Positions 7,697 to 17,069 are shown, numbered from the stretch's first letter. The stretch is DNA of 64,000 bases from Dehalobacter alkaniphilus (GCA_040500365.1 CP148031.1:682001-746000); one strand, 5' to 3'. The notes: generated by a model not told the origin, from the sequence alone. A program made the numbers and translations.

Positions 7697-9403
7697 CTAG
7701 ATTTTCTCTAGCAATAGTTTTCCTTGTGGTGTTATCAGGTGTGCCGCGCAGGCGATGCAGGGGTCAAATGAGTGAATGGTCCGGAGCAGTTCCAGGGGCT
7801 GGTCGGTAGCAGCGACCGGTGTGTCGAGCAGCGACGCCTCATAAGGACCTTTTTGTCCTGTAGCATCCCGCGGTGAGGCATTCCAGGTTGTCGGCACAAC
7901 CGCCTGATAGCTTTCTACCTTGCCGCCGCGGATTTTAATCCAGTGAGCCAGGGCTCCTCGCGGGGCCTCAGCCCAGCCGACACCCTGCGCTTCTGCCGGC
8001 CAGCGGCTCGGTTCCCATTTTTCAGGATTGAAGGTTTGTGTGTCACCGGCTTTAATATTAGCGATTAGGTCCGCATAAAAACCGGCAAGTTGATCGACGC
8101 AAAATTTTGCTTCCAGTGCTCTGGCCAGCGTTCGTCCGAGCGTTGAAAACAAAGCGTTGAGCGGAAGGTCCAGTTTCCGCAGGGAGCTGTCGACCATTTC
8201 CTTGATTTCCTTATTGCCCTTGGCATAAGCAACCACGAAGCGGGACAGCGGGCCGACTTCCATCGCATGGCCCTGCCAGCGCGGTGTTTTGATCCAGCTG
8301 TATTTTTTTGATTCATCCAAATTGTGATAAGGTGGTTTGGGCCCGTCATATGCTGGATCCGTCCGCCCCTGCCAGGGGTGAAGCCCGGAATCCTTATCCG
8401 CGTATTGATACCACGAGTGAGATACAAATTCCTGAATATGGCTTGGATCCTTTAGATCAAGATCATAGACTTTGCTTAAATCTCTGTTCAGGACAATCCC
8501 GCGAGGGAACAGATAACTGTCCGGCTCGTGGATATCGACGAGCGGTACACCACCGTAGGCCAGGAAGTTGCCGATTCCGCCTCCCCAAAGGTCTTTTTTG
8601 TAAAAGCCAGCAATGGCTAGAATATCTGGAATAAGGACCTGGTTGACAAACGTTTGGGCTTCATCGATCTTCGTTTTCACAAGATTCAGGCGTTCCATAT
8701 TCAGAACATGGACATCATCAAGGTTGATGCTCGAAGCATGCCCGCCGACCAGATAGTTCGGGTGCGGGTTTTTCCCTCCGAACACGGTATGGACTTTAGC
8801 AATTTCTTTTTGCCAACTTAATGCTTCCAGGTAATGCGCGACTCCCATTAGATTGGCTTCCGGAGGCAAGCGATAAGCGGGATGACCCCAGTAAGCATTG
8901 GCAAAAATACCAAGCTGGCCGCTTTGGACAATATTCTTAACTTTGTTTTGCACATCCCTGAAGTAACCCTCCGAAGAATTAGGCCACGAGGAGATGGACA
9001 TGGCCAGACTGCTTGTTGCTTTAGGATCAGCCTTTAATGCGCTTAAGACATCAATCCAGTCAAAACCATGCAAATGATAAAAATGAATCACATGATCCTG
9101 GGTAAATTGGGTCAGCGTCATGATATTGCGTATGTAATTGGCATTTTTGGGGATCGGATAATCCAAGGCATCTTCCACTGCCCGCACGGAAGCAATCGCA
9201 TGGATGTGCGTGCAAACACCGCAAATCCGTTGGACGAACGCCCAGACATCACGTGGATCCCTGTTTTCGACAATCTTCTCAATTCCTCTAAATGTTGTTC
9301 CTGAGCTGACGGCATCACTGATCTTTGTACCGTCAACAATGGCTTCAATGCGTAAATGACCTTCGATCCGGGTGACAGGATCCACAACAATTCTTGTTGT
9401 CAT
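7697..9403 (-). CDS. hupL: [NiFe] uptake hydrogenase large subunit
   Basis: 568 residues holding the NiFe active site. The N-terminal L1 motif RICGVCTHIH gives Cys61 and Cys64; the C-terminal L2 motif DPCIACAAH gives Cys549 and Cys552. The 13 residues after His555 should be removed by an endopeptidase once nickel is inserted. It oxidises H2 at the periplasmic or extracellular face. It is exported folded with HupS, which carries the Tat signal. No hyp maturation genes or endopeptidase occur in the window. It lies 22 nt downstream of hupS. Confidence 0.95.
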   Translation of the reverse strand: MTTRIVVDPVTRIEGHLRIEAIVDGTKISDAVSSGTTFRGIEKIVENRDPRDVWAFVQRICGVCTHIHAIASVRAVEDALDYPIPKNANYIRNIMTLTQFTQDHVIHFYHLHGFDWIDVLSALKADPKATSSLAMSISSWPNSSEGYFRDVQNKVKNIVQSGQLGIFANAYWGHPAYRLPPEANLMGVAHYLEALSWQKEIAKVHTVFGGKNPHPNYLVGGHASSINLDDVHVLNMERLNLVKTKIDEAQTFVNQVLIPDILAIAGFYKKDLWGGGIGNFLAYGGVPLVDIHEPDSYLFPRGIVLNRDLSKVYDLDLKDPSHIQEFVSHSWYQYADKDSGLHPWQGRTDPAYDGPKPPYHNLDESKKYSWIKTPRWQGHAMEVGPLSRFVVAYAKGNKEIKEMVDSSLRKLDLPLNALFSTLGRTLARALEAKFCVDQLAGFYADLIANIKAGDTQTFNPEKWEPSRWPAEAQGVGWAEAPRGALAHWIKIRGGKVESYQAVVPTTWNASPRDATGQKGPYEASLLDTPVAATDQPLELLRTIHSFDPCIACAAHLITPQGKLLLEKI

Positions 9404-9425
9404 TGAGATTCAAAACCTTTCTGCA

Positions 9426-10565
9426 TTAGTCTTCTTTATGATTTGTCTTCTTAGTTACTTGTCTTTTTTGTTCAGTATCCGTACTTCCGGCCGGGTGGTT
9501 CTTTTTCCCACGCCCTTTAGCAGCGGCCGTAATTCCCCCATGGGCAACAACACCCAGACCGGCTACACCTAAAGCGGCAAGACCGATATGGTCAGGGTTG
9601 CCGCCGATGGCCTCATTGGGGATCTCAGCCAGGTGAGTATAAAAAGGCGTGCTGGAATCATACCAATTATTCTCGGAACAGGCCATACAAGGGTGTCCTG
9701 ATTTAACAGGAAAGCTGACTCCGTCATTCCATTCCGTTACGGCGCAGGCATTATAAGCAACTGGGCCTTTGCAGCCAACTTTATACAAGCACCATCCTTT
9801 TCTGGCACCTTCGTCATCGAAGCGCTCCACAAACTGGCCGGCATCAAAAAAGGCCCGGCGGGTGCAGCCATCATGGACACGTTTGGAGTAAAAGGCTTTA
9901 GGACGGCCCAGGCTCGTTAATTCCGGGATTTTCCCAAATGTCAGGTAATGAACGATTGTACCGGTGATGACTTCAGCAATGGGCGGACATCCGGGAACGT
10001 CAATGACAGGCTTGTTCTTGATAATTCTCCGAATCGGTACAGCCTGTGTTGGATTGGGGTGTGCCCCCTGGACACAGGCGTTGGTCGCACAGGAGCCATA
10101 CGCTATCACGGCAGCTGCTCCGCCTGCACATTCCTTCAGGAGCTGGTTGGCAGTCATTCCGCCGATGGTACAGTAAATGCCGCCCTCTGCCAGTGTGGCA
10201 CTGCCTTCGACTACCAGAATATATTCCCCGTAATGTTCCTGCATTGTTTTTAGACGGACAGACTCTGCCTGTGTTCCGGCTGCGGCCTGCAGCGTCTCCA
10301 TATAATCAAGGGAAATCATATTGAAGATCAGGTCCGAAAACAAAGGGTGGGCGGACCTGATGAAAGACTCGCCGCAGCAGGTGCATTCCTGCAGATTTAG
10401 ATAAATGACAGGTGGGCGTGACTTGTTTTCCAAAGCTTCCACAATTCTGGGGACAGCGGTTGCATCGAGTCCCAGCATTGCTGCAGTCATGGCACAGAAC
10501 CTTAAAAAGTCCCGCCGGGATATTCCTTTCTGGCGGGCCCAGTCATAATAGCTGCCCTTTTTCAA
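9426..10565 (-). CDS. hupS: [NiFe] uptake hydrogenase small subunit (Tat-exported)
   Basis: 379 residues. A twin-arginine signal (SRRDFLRF, Arg17-Arg18) and hydrophobic stretch begin the protein. Fe-S ligands include ECTCCGES for the proximal cluster, CPP and later cysteines including GHPCMACSENN. A C-terminal hydrophobic helix (IGLAALGVAGLGVVAHG) anchors it in the membrane. It conducts electrons from the NiFe site to HupC. TTG 10565 is the start, with GGGAGGGG upstream. The group 1 uptake hydrogenase is the likely electron entry for organohalide respiration on H2; this is inference from physiology of related organisms. Confidence 0.93.
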   Translation of the reverse strand: MKKGSYYDWARQKGISRRDFLRFCAMTAAMLGLDATAVPRIVEALENKSRPPVIYLNLQECTCCGESFIRSAHPLFSDLIFNMISLDYMETLQAAAGTQAESVRLKTMQEHYGEYILVVEGSATLAEGGIYCTIGGMTANQLLKECAGGAAAVIAYGSCATNACVQGAHPNPTQAVPIRRIIKNKPVIDVPGCPPIAEVITGTIVHYLTFGKIPELTSLGRPKAFYSKRVHDGCTRRAFFDAGQFVERFDDEGARKGWCLYKVGCKGPVAYNACAVTEWNDGVSFPVKSGHPCMACSENNWYDSSTPFYTHLAEIPNEAIGGNPDHIGLAALGVAGLGVVAHGGITAAAKGRGKKNHPAGSTDTEQKRQVTKKTNHKED

Positions 10566-10831
10566 TATTTTCCCCTCCCGATATAGAATATTGGCTTGCT
10601 GAATGAAAAAAAGCCAGTCTTTTGCCAGTTCGTCATTATTGTGCGTTCCTTAGCATATTTTATTCATTTCTTTACATATACAGGTATTTTTGTAATACGC
10701 AGGAGATAATCGGCAATGTGAGTGAGACAGCAATTCAGAAAAATTTGGAACAGCATAGTAGAATTACGCTAAAATGGATCATAATAATATCAAAGAATGA
10801 TCCAGCCGAAAAAAGAAGATTGGTGATAAGA
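10566..10831. other. Divergent intergenic region hupS / UPF0316 gene
   Basis: Holds the promoters of both flanking genes. On the plus strand TTTACA (10672-10677) followed after 16 nt by TAATAC is a reasonable sigma-A pair. An in-frame GTG at 10718 with AGGAG upstream is an alternative, 38-residue-longer start of the UPF0316 gene. A short GGCTT/AAGCC hairpin lies next to hupS. No other gene seen. Confidence 0.4.
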
Positions 10832-11350
10832 ATGAGCCAAGTAGTCCTGTTTGCTCTGATGATCATGGCTATTAATATTACGTACGTATCACTGACAACG
10901 GTACGGTTTATCCTTGTGATCAAGGGCTTAAAGGAGTATGCTTCCATGCTGTCCATGATCGAAGTGCTCGTGTACATTGCCGGATTGTCTATTATTCTGA
11001 AAAACCTGGACAGTTACTGGAACATCGCAGCATATTGCATCGGCTATGGTATCGGAGTGTATCTGGGAAGCAGGATCGAGGAAAGACTTGCTCTCGGGTA
11101 CATGACTGCCGAGGTCATTGTTGATTCGCTCGATGAGACGCTTCCCAAATTATTGCGTAAGAAAGGATTTGGCGTTACGACCTGGACCGGGGAAGGCCGC
11201 GACGGGAAACGCCTCCTGATGTTGGTTCTGGCCAAAAGAAATCGGCAAAAAGAACTTTTGAATATTGTTAATGATTCCTGCCCAAGTGCGTTTATATTCT
11301 TCCAGGAACCTAAGAATTTCCGCGGAGGATTTTGGGCCGGCAGGCGATAA
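10832..11350 (+). CDS. UPF0316 (DUF5698/DUF2179) membrane protein
   Basis: 172 residues. The first about 90 residues form three hydrophobic helices containing the YVSLTTVRFILVIKG signature and the GYGIGVYLGSRIEE segment of UPF0316; the C-terminal about 80 residues are a soluble DUF2179 domain (GFGVTTWTGEGRDG, then FIFFQEP). Function unknown; DUF2179 is a probable ligand-sensing domain. ATG 10832 has GGTGAT upstream and matches family length; GTG 10718 is an alternative. The gene ends at a strong bidirectional terminator. Confidence 0.78.
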   Translation: MSQVVLFALMIMAINITYVSLTTVRFILVIKGLKEYASMLSMIEVLVYIAGLSIILKNLDSYWNIAAYCIGYGIGVYLGSRIEERLALGYMTAEVIVDSLDETLPKLLRKKGFGVTTWTGEGRDGKRLLMLVLAKRNRQKELLNIVNDSCPSAFIFFQEPKNFRGGFWAGRR

Positions 11351-11421
11351 GAACTCAAAACAGTAAATGGCCTGCAAAGCTGATGCGGGATAGAGAAATG
11401 ACGATGAGAATGTAATAAAAT

Positions 11422-11460
11422 AGCAGAGGAGAGGGCTGGTGCCCTCTCCTCTGCTATTTT
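11422..11460. terminator. Bidirectional terminator between UPF0316 gene and glnN
   Basis: A perfect 14-bp stem (AGCAGAGGAGAGGG paired with its complement, loop CTGGTG) flanked by an A-rich run on the left and TTTTT on the right, so it can stop transcription from both converging genes. Confidence 0.9.
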
Positions 11461-11475
11461 TCTGAAGGGTATGGA

Positions 11476-13572
11476 TTAAATGATGAACAGCATTTCCACA
11501 TAAGTCGGCAGCGGCCAAAGCTCCGCGTCAACAAGTGTTTCAAGCTTATCCCCATAGATCCTCAATTCATTCATCGCGGCAAAGACGATATCACGGTAGT
11601 AAACCGCATTGGCATGGACATCTTCAACGTCAGCCGCGCCCAAAACAGCTTTTTCCAAAGCCACAGTTTTGGCTTTAAAGGAACCTAAAGCCGAAGATAC
11701 TTCTTTGATGACTTCTTCCTGAGCCGAGGTATCCGCAGAAGCCACGGCAGCTTTAACGCTTTGTACGGAACCGGCCAGGTCAGTTGCATATTTTGCAGCT
11801 GCGGGAAGAATAAGCCTGTTAGCCATATCAATCATCGTTTTGGCTTCGATATTGATCGTTTTGCTGTATTGCTCCAGCAAAATCTCGTAACGGGAATGAA
11901 CTTCCTGTTTGCTCAATACACCGTGTTTCTCGAACGCATTGACATTCTTCTCGTCAATGAAGTGCTCCAAAGCTTCCACCATGGATTTGATGTTCGGCAG
12001 ACCGCGTTTTTCTGCTTCTACGACCCAGTCTTCGGAATAGTTGTTGCCATTGAAGATGATACGATTGTGTTTGACCAGAATTTCTTTCAAGAGGGCCTGC
12101 AGTTCGCTGTTAAAATCGGCAGCCTTTTCAAGCTTATCGGCAATCTGGCAAATACTTTCAGCGACAATCGTATTCAGGACCATGTTCGGGCCGGCGATGG
12201 ATGCACTGGAAGGAACCATACGGAACTCAAATTTATTTCCGGTAAAGGCAAACGGTGAAGTCCGGTTGCGGTCTGAGTTATCCTTCGGGATTTCCGGAAG
12301 CGTGGACACGCCGACTGTCAAAGTGCCGTTTGGTTTGGATGATACAGCACCGCCATTGTTTTGGATTTGTTCGACAATATCCGAAAGCATGTCGCCGAGG
12401 AACATGGAAATGATCGCCGGGGGAGCTTCGTTCGCACCGAGACGGTGGTCGTTTCCAGGGTTGGCGGCGGACACTCTGAGCAATTCGGAGTATTCGTCCA
12501 CAGCTTTAATGACAGCACAAAGGAAAGTTAAGAACTGAGCGTTATCGTGAGGGGTATTTCCCGGATCAAGCAGATTCTGTCCATCATTGGTGCTCATGGA
12601 CCAGTTATTGTGTTTCCCGGAACCATTGACGCCTGCAAACGGTTTCTCATGCAGCAGGCAGACCAGATCATGATGCAAGGCAACCTTTTTCAAAGTATCC
12701 ATGATCAGTTGATTATGGTCGGTAGCAACATTGGTTGTCGAGAAAATGGGGGCAATTTCAAACTGACCAGGAGCAACTTCGTTGTGCTGCGTTTTAGCCA
12801 AAACACCTAACTTCCAGAGTTCTTCATTCAATTCTTTCATAAAGGCGGCGATGCGTTCTTTGATGCTGCCGAAGTAGTGGTCTTCCATTTCCTGGCCCTT
12901 AGCCGGAGGAGCACCAAAGAGTGTTCTGCCGGTAAGGACTAAATCCATTCTGGCATCAAAAAAACTTTTATCAATCAGAAAGTATTCCTGCTCGGGTCCG
13001 ACCGTAGAAATGACACGGGTTGCTGTCGTATTGCCAAATAATCTTAACAGTCTTACTGCTTGTTTGGAGAGTGCTTCCATAGAACGCAAAAGCGGAATTT
13101 TTTTGTCGAGAACTTCACCGGTATACGAATAGAATACTGTGGGAATCGTCAGCGTGACGTTGCCGTTTTTTTCTTCTCTGGCAAAAGCCGGAGAGGTGCA
13201 GTCCCAGGCAGTATAGCCTCTGGCCTCAAACGTGGCTCTAATGCCACCGCTTGGGAAAGAAGATGCGTCGGGTTCGCCTTTGATCAGTTCTTTGCCGGAA
13301 AATTCCATAATGACTTTGCCGTCGGCAGTCGGAGAAATAAACGAGTCATGCTTCTCCGCAGTGAGTCCTGTCATCGGCTGGAACCAGTGGGTATAGTGGG
13401 TAGCCCCTTTTTCAATCGCCCAGTCTTTCATTGCATTCGCAACGACTTCTGCGACATCGGGATCCAGCGCTTTCCCGTCCTCAATTGTTTTCTTCAAAGC
13501 TTTGTAAGTTGCTTTGGGCAGCCGTTCCCTCATGACGGCATCGTTAAAAACGTTCATTGCAAAGATATCCAT
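11476..13572 (-). CDS. glnN: Glutamine synthetase type III
   Basis: 698 residues, the length of GSIII rather than GSI (about 450). GSIII features include FPSGGIRATFEARGYTAWD near residue 110, the GPEQEYFLI strand, the KTQHNEVAPGQFEIAPIF segment, the GSGKHNNWSMST ATP/glutamate loop, and ANPGNDHRLGANEAPPAI. It makes glutamine from glutamate, ammonia and ATP in the cytoplasm and pairs with GltBD encoded at 41.9-47.9 kb. The start has AAGGGAG 11 nt upstream. The leader (13573-13740) contains small hairpins and U-rich stretches that may regulate it. Confidence 0.95.
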   Translation of the reverse strand: MDIFAMNVFNDAVMRERLPKATYKALKKTIEDGKALDPDVAEVVANAMKDWAIEKGATHYTHWFQPMTGLTAEKHDSFISPTADGKVIMEFSGKELIKGEPDASSFPSGGIRATFEARGYTAWDCTSPAFAREEKNGNVTLTIPTVFYSYTGEVLDKKIPLLRSMEALSKQAVRLLRLFGNTTATRVISTVGPEQEYFLIDKSFFDARMDLVLTGRTLFGAPPAKGQEMEDHYFGSIKERIAAFMKELNEELWKLGVLAKTQHNEVAPGQFEIAPIFSTTNVATDHNQLIMDTLKKVALHHDLVCLLHEKPFAGVNGSGKHNNWSMSTNDGQNLLDPGNTPHDNAQFLTFLCAVIKAVDEYSELLRVSAANPGNDHRLGANEAPPAIISMFLGDMLSDIVEQIQNNGGAVSSKPNGTLTVGVSTLPEIPKDNSDRNRTSPFAFTGNKFEFRMVPSSASIAGPNMVLNTIVAESICQIADKLEKAADFNSELQALLKEILVKHNRIIFNGNNYSEDWVVEAEKRGLPNIKSMVEALEHFIDEKNVNAFEKHGVLSKQEVHSRYEILLEQYSKTINIEAKTMIDMANRLILPAAAKYATDLAGSVQSVKAAVASADTSAQEEVIKEVSSALGSFKAKTVALEKAVLGAADVEDVHANAVYYRDIVFAAMNELRIYGDKLETLVDAELWPLPTYVEMLFII

Positions 13573-13796
13573 TGTTTCGAAATCTCCCTTCAGATTTAGA
13601 TATTAAATAATGGTACATAGATAAATAACCACAAAAAGCAAAAAAAGCAAAAACAAACTTAACCCTCAAAGCGTTTGGTCGAGGAATAAGCATCTTTGCT
13701 TAATTTACCTATAAAAATATATCAAAAAGTTAACACACTTTTTTAGAAATAACAAGTGTTTATTCTGATGTATACAAAATATAATCGGATAATAAT
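13573..13796. other. glnN leader and left edge of the accessory island
   Basis: Read on the minus strand this holds the glnN 5' leader. A small hairpin with stem AAGC/GCTT and six-base loop AAAGAT lies at about 13690-13703, followed by a CAAA/TTTG hairpin and long T-rich runs. Promoter elements are not clear. The chromosomal sequence ends near 13796, where an IS3-type remnant starts. Confidence 0.35.
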
Positions 13797-14122
13797 TATC
13801 CGCTGTATGAGCGGAAAAGGCAATTGTTACGACAACGCCTGTGCAGAAACCTTTTTCAGTACCATCAAATCAGAAAGGCTGCATCACAGGAAGTACAAGG
13901 ACCTGAAAGAAGCAAGAAATGATATATTCTGGTATATAGAAGGCTTCTACAATCGAAAGCGAAGACACCAAGCATTGGGCAACATAACACCAGTTGAATT
14001 CTTAAAGAGATACTATGAATATCAACGAAGAGTCGCTTAGCGAAGTCGTTTGGCCGTTGTTAAGGGCGAGCAACGCTCGTTCATCGGGGGCGAAGCCGAA
14101 GACCCTTGACAGCCAGGATACA
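13797..14122 (+). mobile_element. IS3-family element remnant, 3' part (copy 1)
   Basis: Carries the last about 75 codons of an IS3-type orfB (MSGKGNCYDNACAETFFSTIK ... RRHQALGNITPVEF, split here for length), including the final catalytic Glu region, then the right end of the element at GCCAGGATACA. The orfA and the first two-thirds of orfB are gone. The same right end occurs at 27.6-27.9 kb (same strand) and 22.95-23.3 kb (opposite strand). ATG 13808 opens the truncated frame, but no functional product is expected. Confidence 0.8.
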
Positions 14123-14270
14123 CTAAGACCCTCTTGTTCTAAGGCCATGACAATGGCCTTATGCCACCCGGCGAGGGCGGTCTCCTGCTACCAAATTGAA
14201 ATATTGAGGAATTCTGAGAATTCATTAGAAAAACTAACTCTGGAGTGTCTGTTTTATCGAGAAAAGGTCA
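13847..14270 (+). repeat. Framing direct repeat, left copy
   Basis: The sequence from the orfB remnant through 148 bp beyond the IS right end is repeated in the same orientation at 27622-28025. The two copies differ by scattered substitutions and one 19-bp insertion here (around 14140). They frame the whole dehalogenase island. Confidence 0.8.
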
Positions 14271-14518
14271 ATATTGCACAATCTCACAAATATGATATTA
14301 TTTATTTAAGTTATTTTTTGTTACATTTTTTTTTCGACTTGGAAAATAAAGCATATTCTTGAAATATATTTAACATATTATCCTTATTTAGATAATATTT
14401 GCAGTTAGTTGCTATAAGAACTCCTTAAAATTAAATTTATTATTTTGTAAGGGGGATATTGTCTATGTCGGAAGATATTTATACTTTGACTAAATTTTTA
14501 AATTATCCTTGGCTAAAT

Positions 14519-16172
14519 AGGGGCTGCTGAATAACGGTAAAATCAGCATAAACACTGGGTTTTAACCCCGACTTTTGGTAAAATAGTACATGTAAACATA
14601 AATATTATGTTAAAAAACCTTGCACTTGGGAGCGTGTTTTCATGTACAAACCTACCGAACAGCAGATTACATTTCCGCACGAATTCTTTCTGCCTTTTGG
14701 CGGGAACTTAAACCCGGACAATAAATGGTGTAAGCTCGCATTAATGATCCCCTGGGCCGAAGTTGAGAAGAAGTATGCCAGAAGTTTTCCTGTCAGTCGC
14801 GGACAAAAAGCCTATTCGGTGCGTTTGGCACTCGGATCTCTGATCATTCAAAATGTGAAATCATTATCTGACCGTGACACGGTCGAAGAGATCACAGAAA
14901 ATCCGTACATGCAATATTTCATTGGCCTAAGTGCATTTGTAGATAAACCGCCATTCAATCATTCACTCATGACCCATTTCCGCAAACGTTTGGACAAGGA
15001 TATTATCAACGAAATCAACGAGATTACTAGCAGACTAGCCGGAGAACATGAATATCCAGAAAACCCAGATGACCCAGATGACTCAGATGGCTCAGACGAC
15101 ACCCCTCCTTCTGATGGTGAAGACTCTGATGATACAGGACAAGAAGAGAAAACGAATGAAGAACCTTCAGAAACCAAGAACTCAGGCAAGCTGATCCTGG
15201 ATGCAACCTGCACCCCTGCGGATATTCACTATCCTACAGATATCTGGCTTTTGAACACAACCCGGCAGGCTTTGGAAGAAATCATTGATGTACTGCATGC
15301 ACCGCATGCCGGGATTCTCAAGAAACCCAGATCCTACCGTCGCAATGCACGCAAAAGCTATCTGAACATTGATAAAAAGAAACATAAGACTGCTAAGATG
15401 ATCCGCAAAGGAATCGGAGGACAGCTGCGATATATTCGACGGGATCTGAAAAACATTAAGACTCTTGCTGAAAAAAGTTCGCTGACTCTCTTAACTAAAC
15501 GCCAATACCGCAATCTGCTCGTCAGTCAAGAAATCTACTGGCAACAGCTGGAAATGTACAAACAGGGTAAACATTCGGTAGAAGATCGCATCGTCAGCCT
15601 GCATATGCCTTTTGTCAGACCCATAGTACGAGGCAAGTCAAACGCAGATGTAGAATTTGGAGCTAAGCTTGCCATCAGTGTTGTGAACGGATTCAGTTAT
15701 ATGGAGAGCTTGAGCTTTGACGCTTTCAATGAAAGCAAGACACTCATGCAATCGGTTGAAAACTACTACCAAAGGTATGGTTTTTATCCAGAAGCCGTGA
15801 TGGCAGACAAGATCTACCGGAACAGAGATAACCTTAACTACTGCAAGAAACTGGGCATTCGATTGAGCGGTCCACCGCTCGGCAGACCAGCCAAAGATCA
15901 GGAACTATTAAGAGAACAAAAGAAACAAGAACGGCTGGATGCTGGAATACGAAACGCTGTTGAAGGAAAATTCGGAGAAGGTAAGCGGTTTTATGGGCTC
16001 GGACGTATCATGGCACGTCTCAAAGAAACCAGTGAGACTGTTATCGCCATGCAGCTGTTGGTAATGAACCTGGAGCGCAGGCTCCGGATTCTTATACTCA
16101 ATTTTATTAGAGAGAATTTCGGGCTGATCAGGTTAGCTTATTGAGAAAATAACATCCTGTTCAGCAGCCCCT
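14519..16172 (+). mobile_element. Complete insertion sequence (IS5/IS1182-like), 1654 bp, inside the regulator gene
   Basis: Perfect terminal inverted repeats AGGGGCTGCTGAA at both ends and flanking AAAT duplications (14515-14518 and 16173-16176). If the IR is taken as starting at GGGG, the duplication reads TAAATA; the two readings cannot be separated. It has one intact transposase gene, so the element looks recent and possibly active. Confidence 0.9.
14642..16144 (+). CDS. IS5/IS1182-like DDE transposase
   Basis: 500 residues. The N-terminal domain (FFLPFGGNLNPDNKW, then RLALGSLIIQ and ENPYMQYFIG) is the DUF772-type DNA-binding region of IS5/IS1182-like transposases. DDE candidates are Asp in LILDATCTPAD (about 188), Asp in AVMADKIYRNRDN, and Glu in NAVEGKFGEGKRFYG. 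Residues about 135-180, between the DNA-binding and catalytic parts, are an extreme Asp/Glu/Ser/Pro-rich linker. Exact IS family is from memory and should be checked. Frame intact. Confidence 0.88.
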   Translation: MYKPTEQQITFPHEFFLPFGGNLNPDNKWCKLALMIPWAEVEKKYARSFPVSRGQKAYSVRLALGSLIIQNVKSLSDRDTVEEITENPYMQYFIGLSAFVDKPPFNHSLMTHFRKRLDKDIINEINEITSRLAGEHEYPENPDDPDDSDGSDDTPPSDGEDSDDTGQEEKTNEEPSETKNSGKLILDATCTPADIHYPTDIWLLNTTRQALEEIIDVLHAPHAGILKKPRSYRRNARKSYLNIDKKKHKTAKMIRKGIGGQLRYIRRDLKNIKTLAEKSSLTLLTKRQYRNLLVSQEIYWQQLEMYKQGKHSVEDRIVSLHMPFVRPIVRGKSNADVEFGAKLAISVVNGFSYMESLSFDAFNESKTLMQSVENYYQRYGFYPEAVMADKIYRNRDNLNYCKKLGIRLSGPPLGRPAKDQELLREQKKQERLDAGIRNAVEGKFGEGKRFYGLGRIMARLKETSETVIAMQLLVMNLERRLRILILNFIRENFGLIRLAY

Positions 16173-16855
16173 AAATACAAATAAGAAAATTATCGACTTT
16201 ATGCAAAAATTTAATCAACGTATAACCATTAAAAAAGGGGAACTATTCATAAAATATGGACAAGAATTAACTGCTGTCTATGGTGTAGAAGAAGGGCTGC
16301 TTGGAATTCGTTTCTTAACTCTGAACGGCAAGCAAAGAACTCAAGTAATTATAGGACCTGGAGGAGCAACTAGCGTTATTGATGTTATTATGAGAATTAC
16401 TAGTTCACCTTACGAGGCTTATGCATATGAAGATACAACAATAATTTATATAACTAAAGAACAAGCACTGGAAGGGATAATAGGCGATCCTACGTTATCC
16501 TTAGCTTTCATGGAATCCTTAGGTGACATTGTTTTTACATTACTAGAACGCTTGGAAAGTTCGTCTTCTTACTGTCCAAAACAGAGACTAATATTATTTC
16601 TTCGTAATCTTAATGACCCATTTCAAGTTGAAGAAAACGGATGGTATCGTGCTAAATATAAATTCACACATCAAGATATTGCAGATATTATTGGTACCAC
16701 CAGAGAATATGTTACATTACATTTAACTGATTTAAAAAAGAAAGGATTAATTAAAGTGATGGAACACTATATATACTTTTGCAAAGATTTCAAAACCATA
16801 ATTCGTCCTGAATTATATTCTGAATAATATTAATATCTTTAGTAAATTATAATGA

Positions 16856-16925
16856 CTCAACTTTCGAACCCTAGTTGTGCGAATATAAAAACACGACCTA
16901 CGCTCGGTCGCGACCGAAAGTTGAG
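16856..16925. repeat. 70-bp hairpin element
   Basis: Perfect 11-bp terminal inverted repeats (CTCAACTTTCG and CGAAAGTTGAG) enclose further symmetry, including GACC/GGTC and the perfect 12-bp palindrome CGGTCGCGACCG. It begins about 30 bp after the regulator stop codon. It could act as a terminator (no T-run) or be a MITE or REP-like element. Confidence 0.6.
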
Positions 16926-17069
16926 ATAATTGCTAATCAAAAATAGTATAAATACTAATTTTTTTATTAATAGGATTTTATGGGGAGGGGAGCAGTAAAA
17001 TATAAATACTGCTCCCTCTGGAATAGATAACGGTAGTTTACGCATTTGAACAAAATTACTTTAGTACTA

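Larger units (their letters stand above)
14465..16827 (+). pseudogene. Crp/Fnr-family regulator (CprK/RdhK-like) split by an insertion sequence
   Basis: The first 18 codons (14465-14518, AAGGGGG site upstream) are separated from the rest by a 1654-bp IS. Deleting the IS and one copy of the AAAT duplication restores one frame of 234 residues, the usual Crp/Fnr length: an N-terminal cyclic-nucleotide-binding-type barrel that includes GQELTAVYGVEEGLLGIR, a dimerisation helix, and a C-terminal winged helix (FTHQDIADIIGTTREYVTLHL). Regulators of this family, such as CprK, control dehalogenase operons in response to organohalides. The remaining 208-codon piece starting at ATG 16201 has no ribosome site and lacks the first 26 residues. 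Codon use is AT-rich like the island. The gene's link to rdh is inferred from position. Confidence 0.85.

Noticed and set aside
13060..13599. Long plus-strand ORFs opposite glnN (also 11761-12258 and 12041-12538)
   Set aside because: They lie entirely antisense to a clear GSIII gene, have no ribosome sites and give compositionally odd peptides; shadows of the real gene.
16201..16827. Treating the 208-codon regulator piece as a complete gene
   Set aside because: No ribosome site before ATG 16201, and the missing 26 codons are found intact on the other side of the IS in the same frame.
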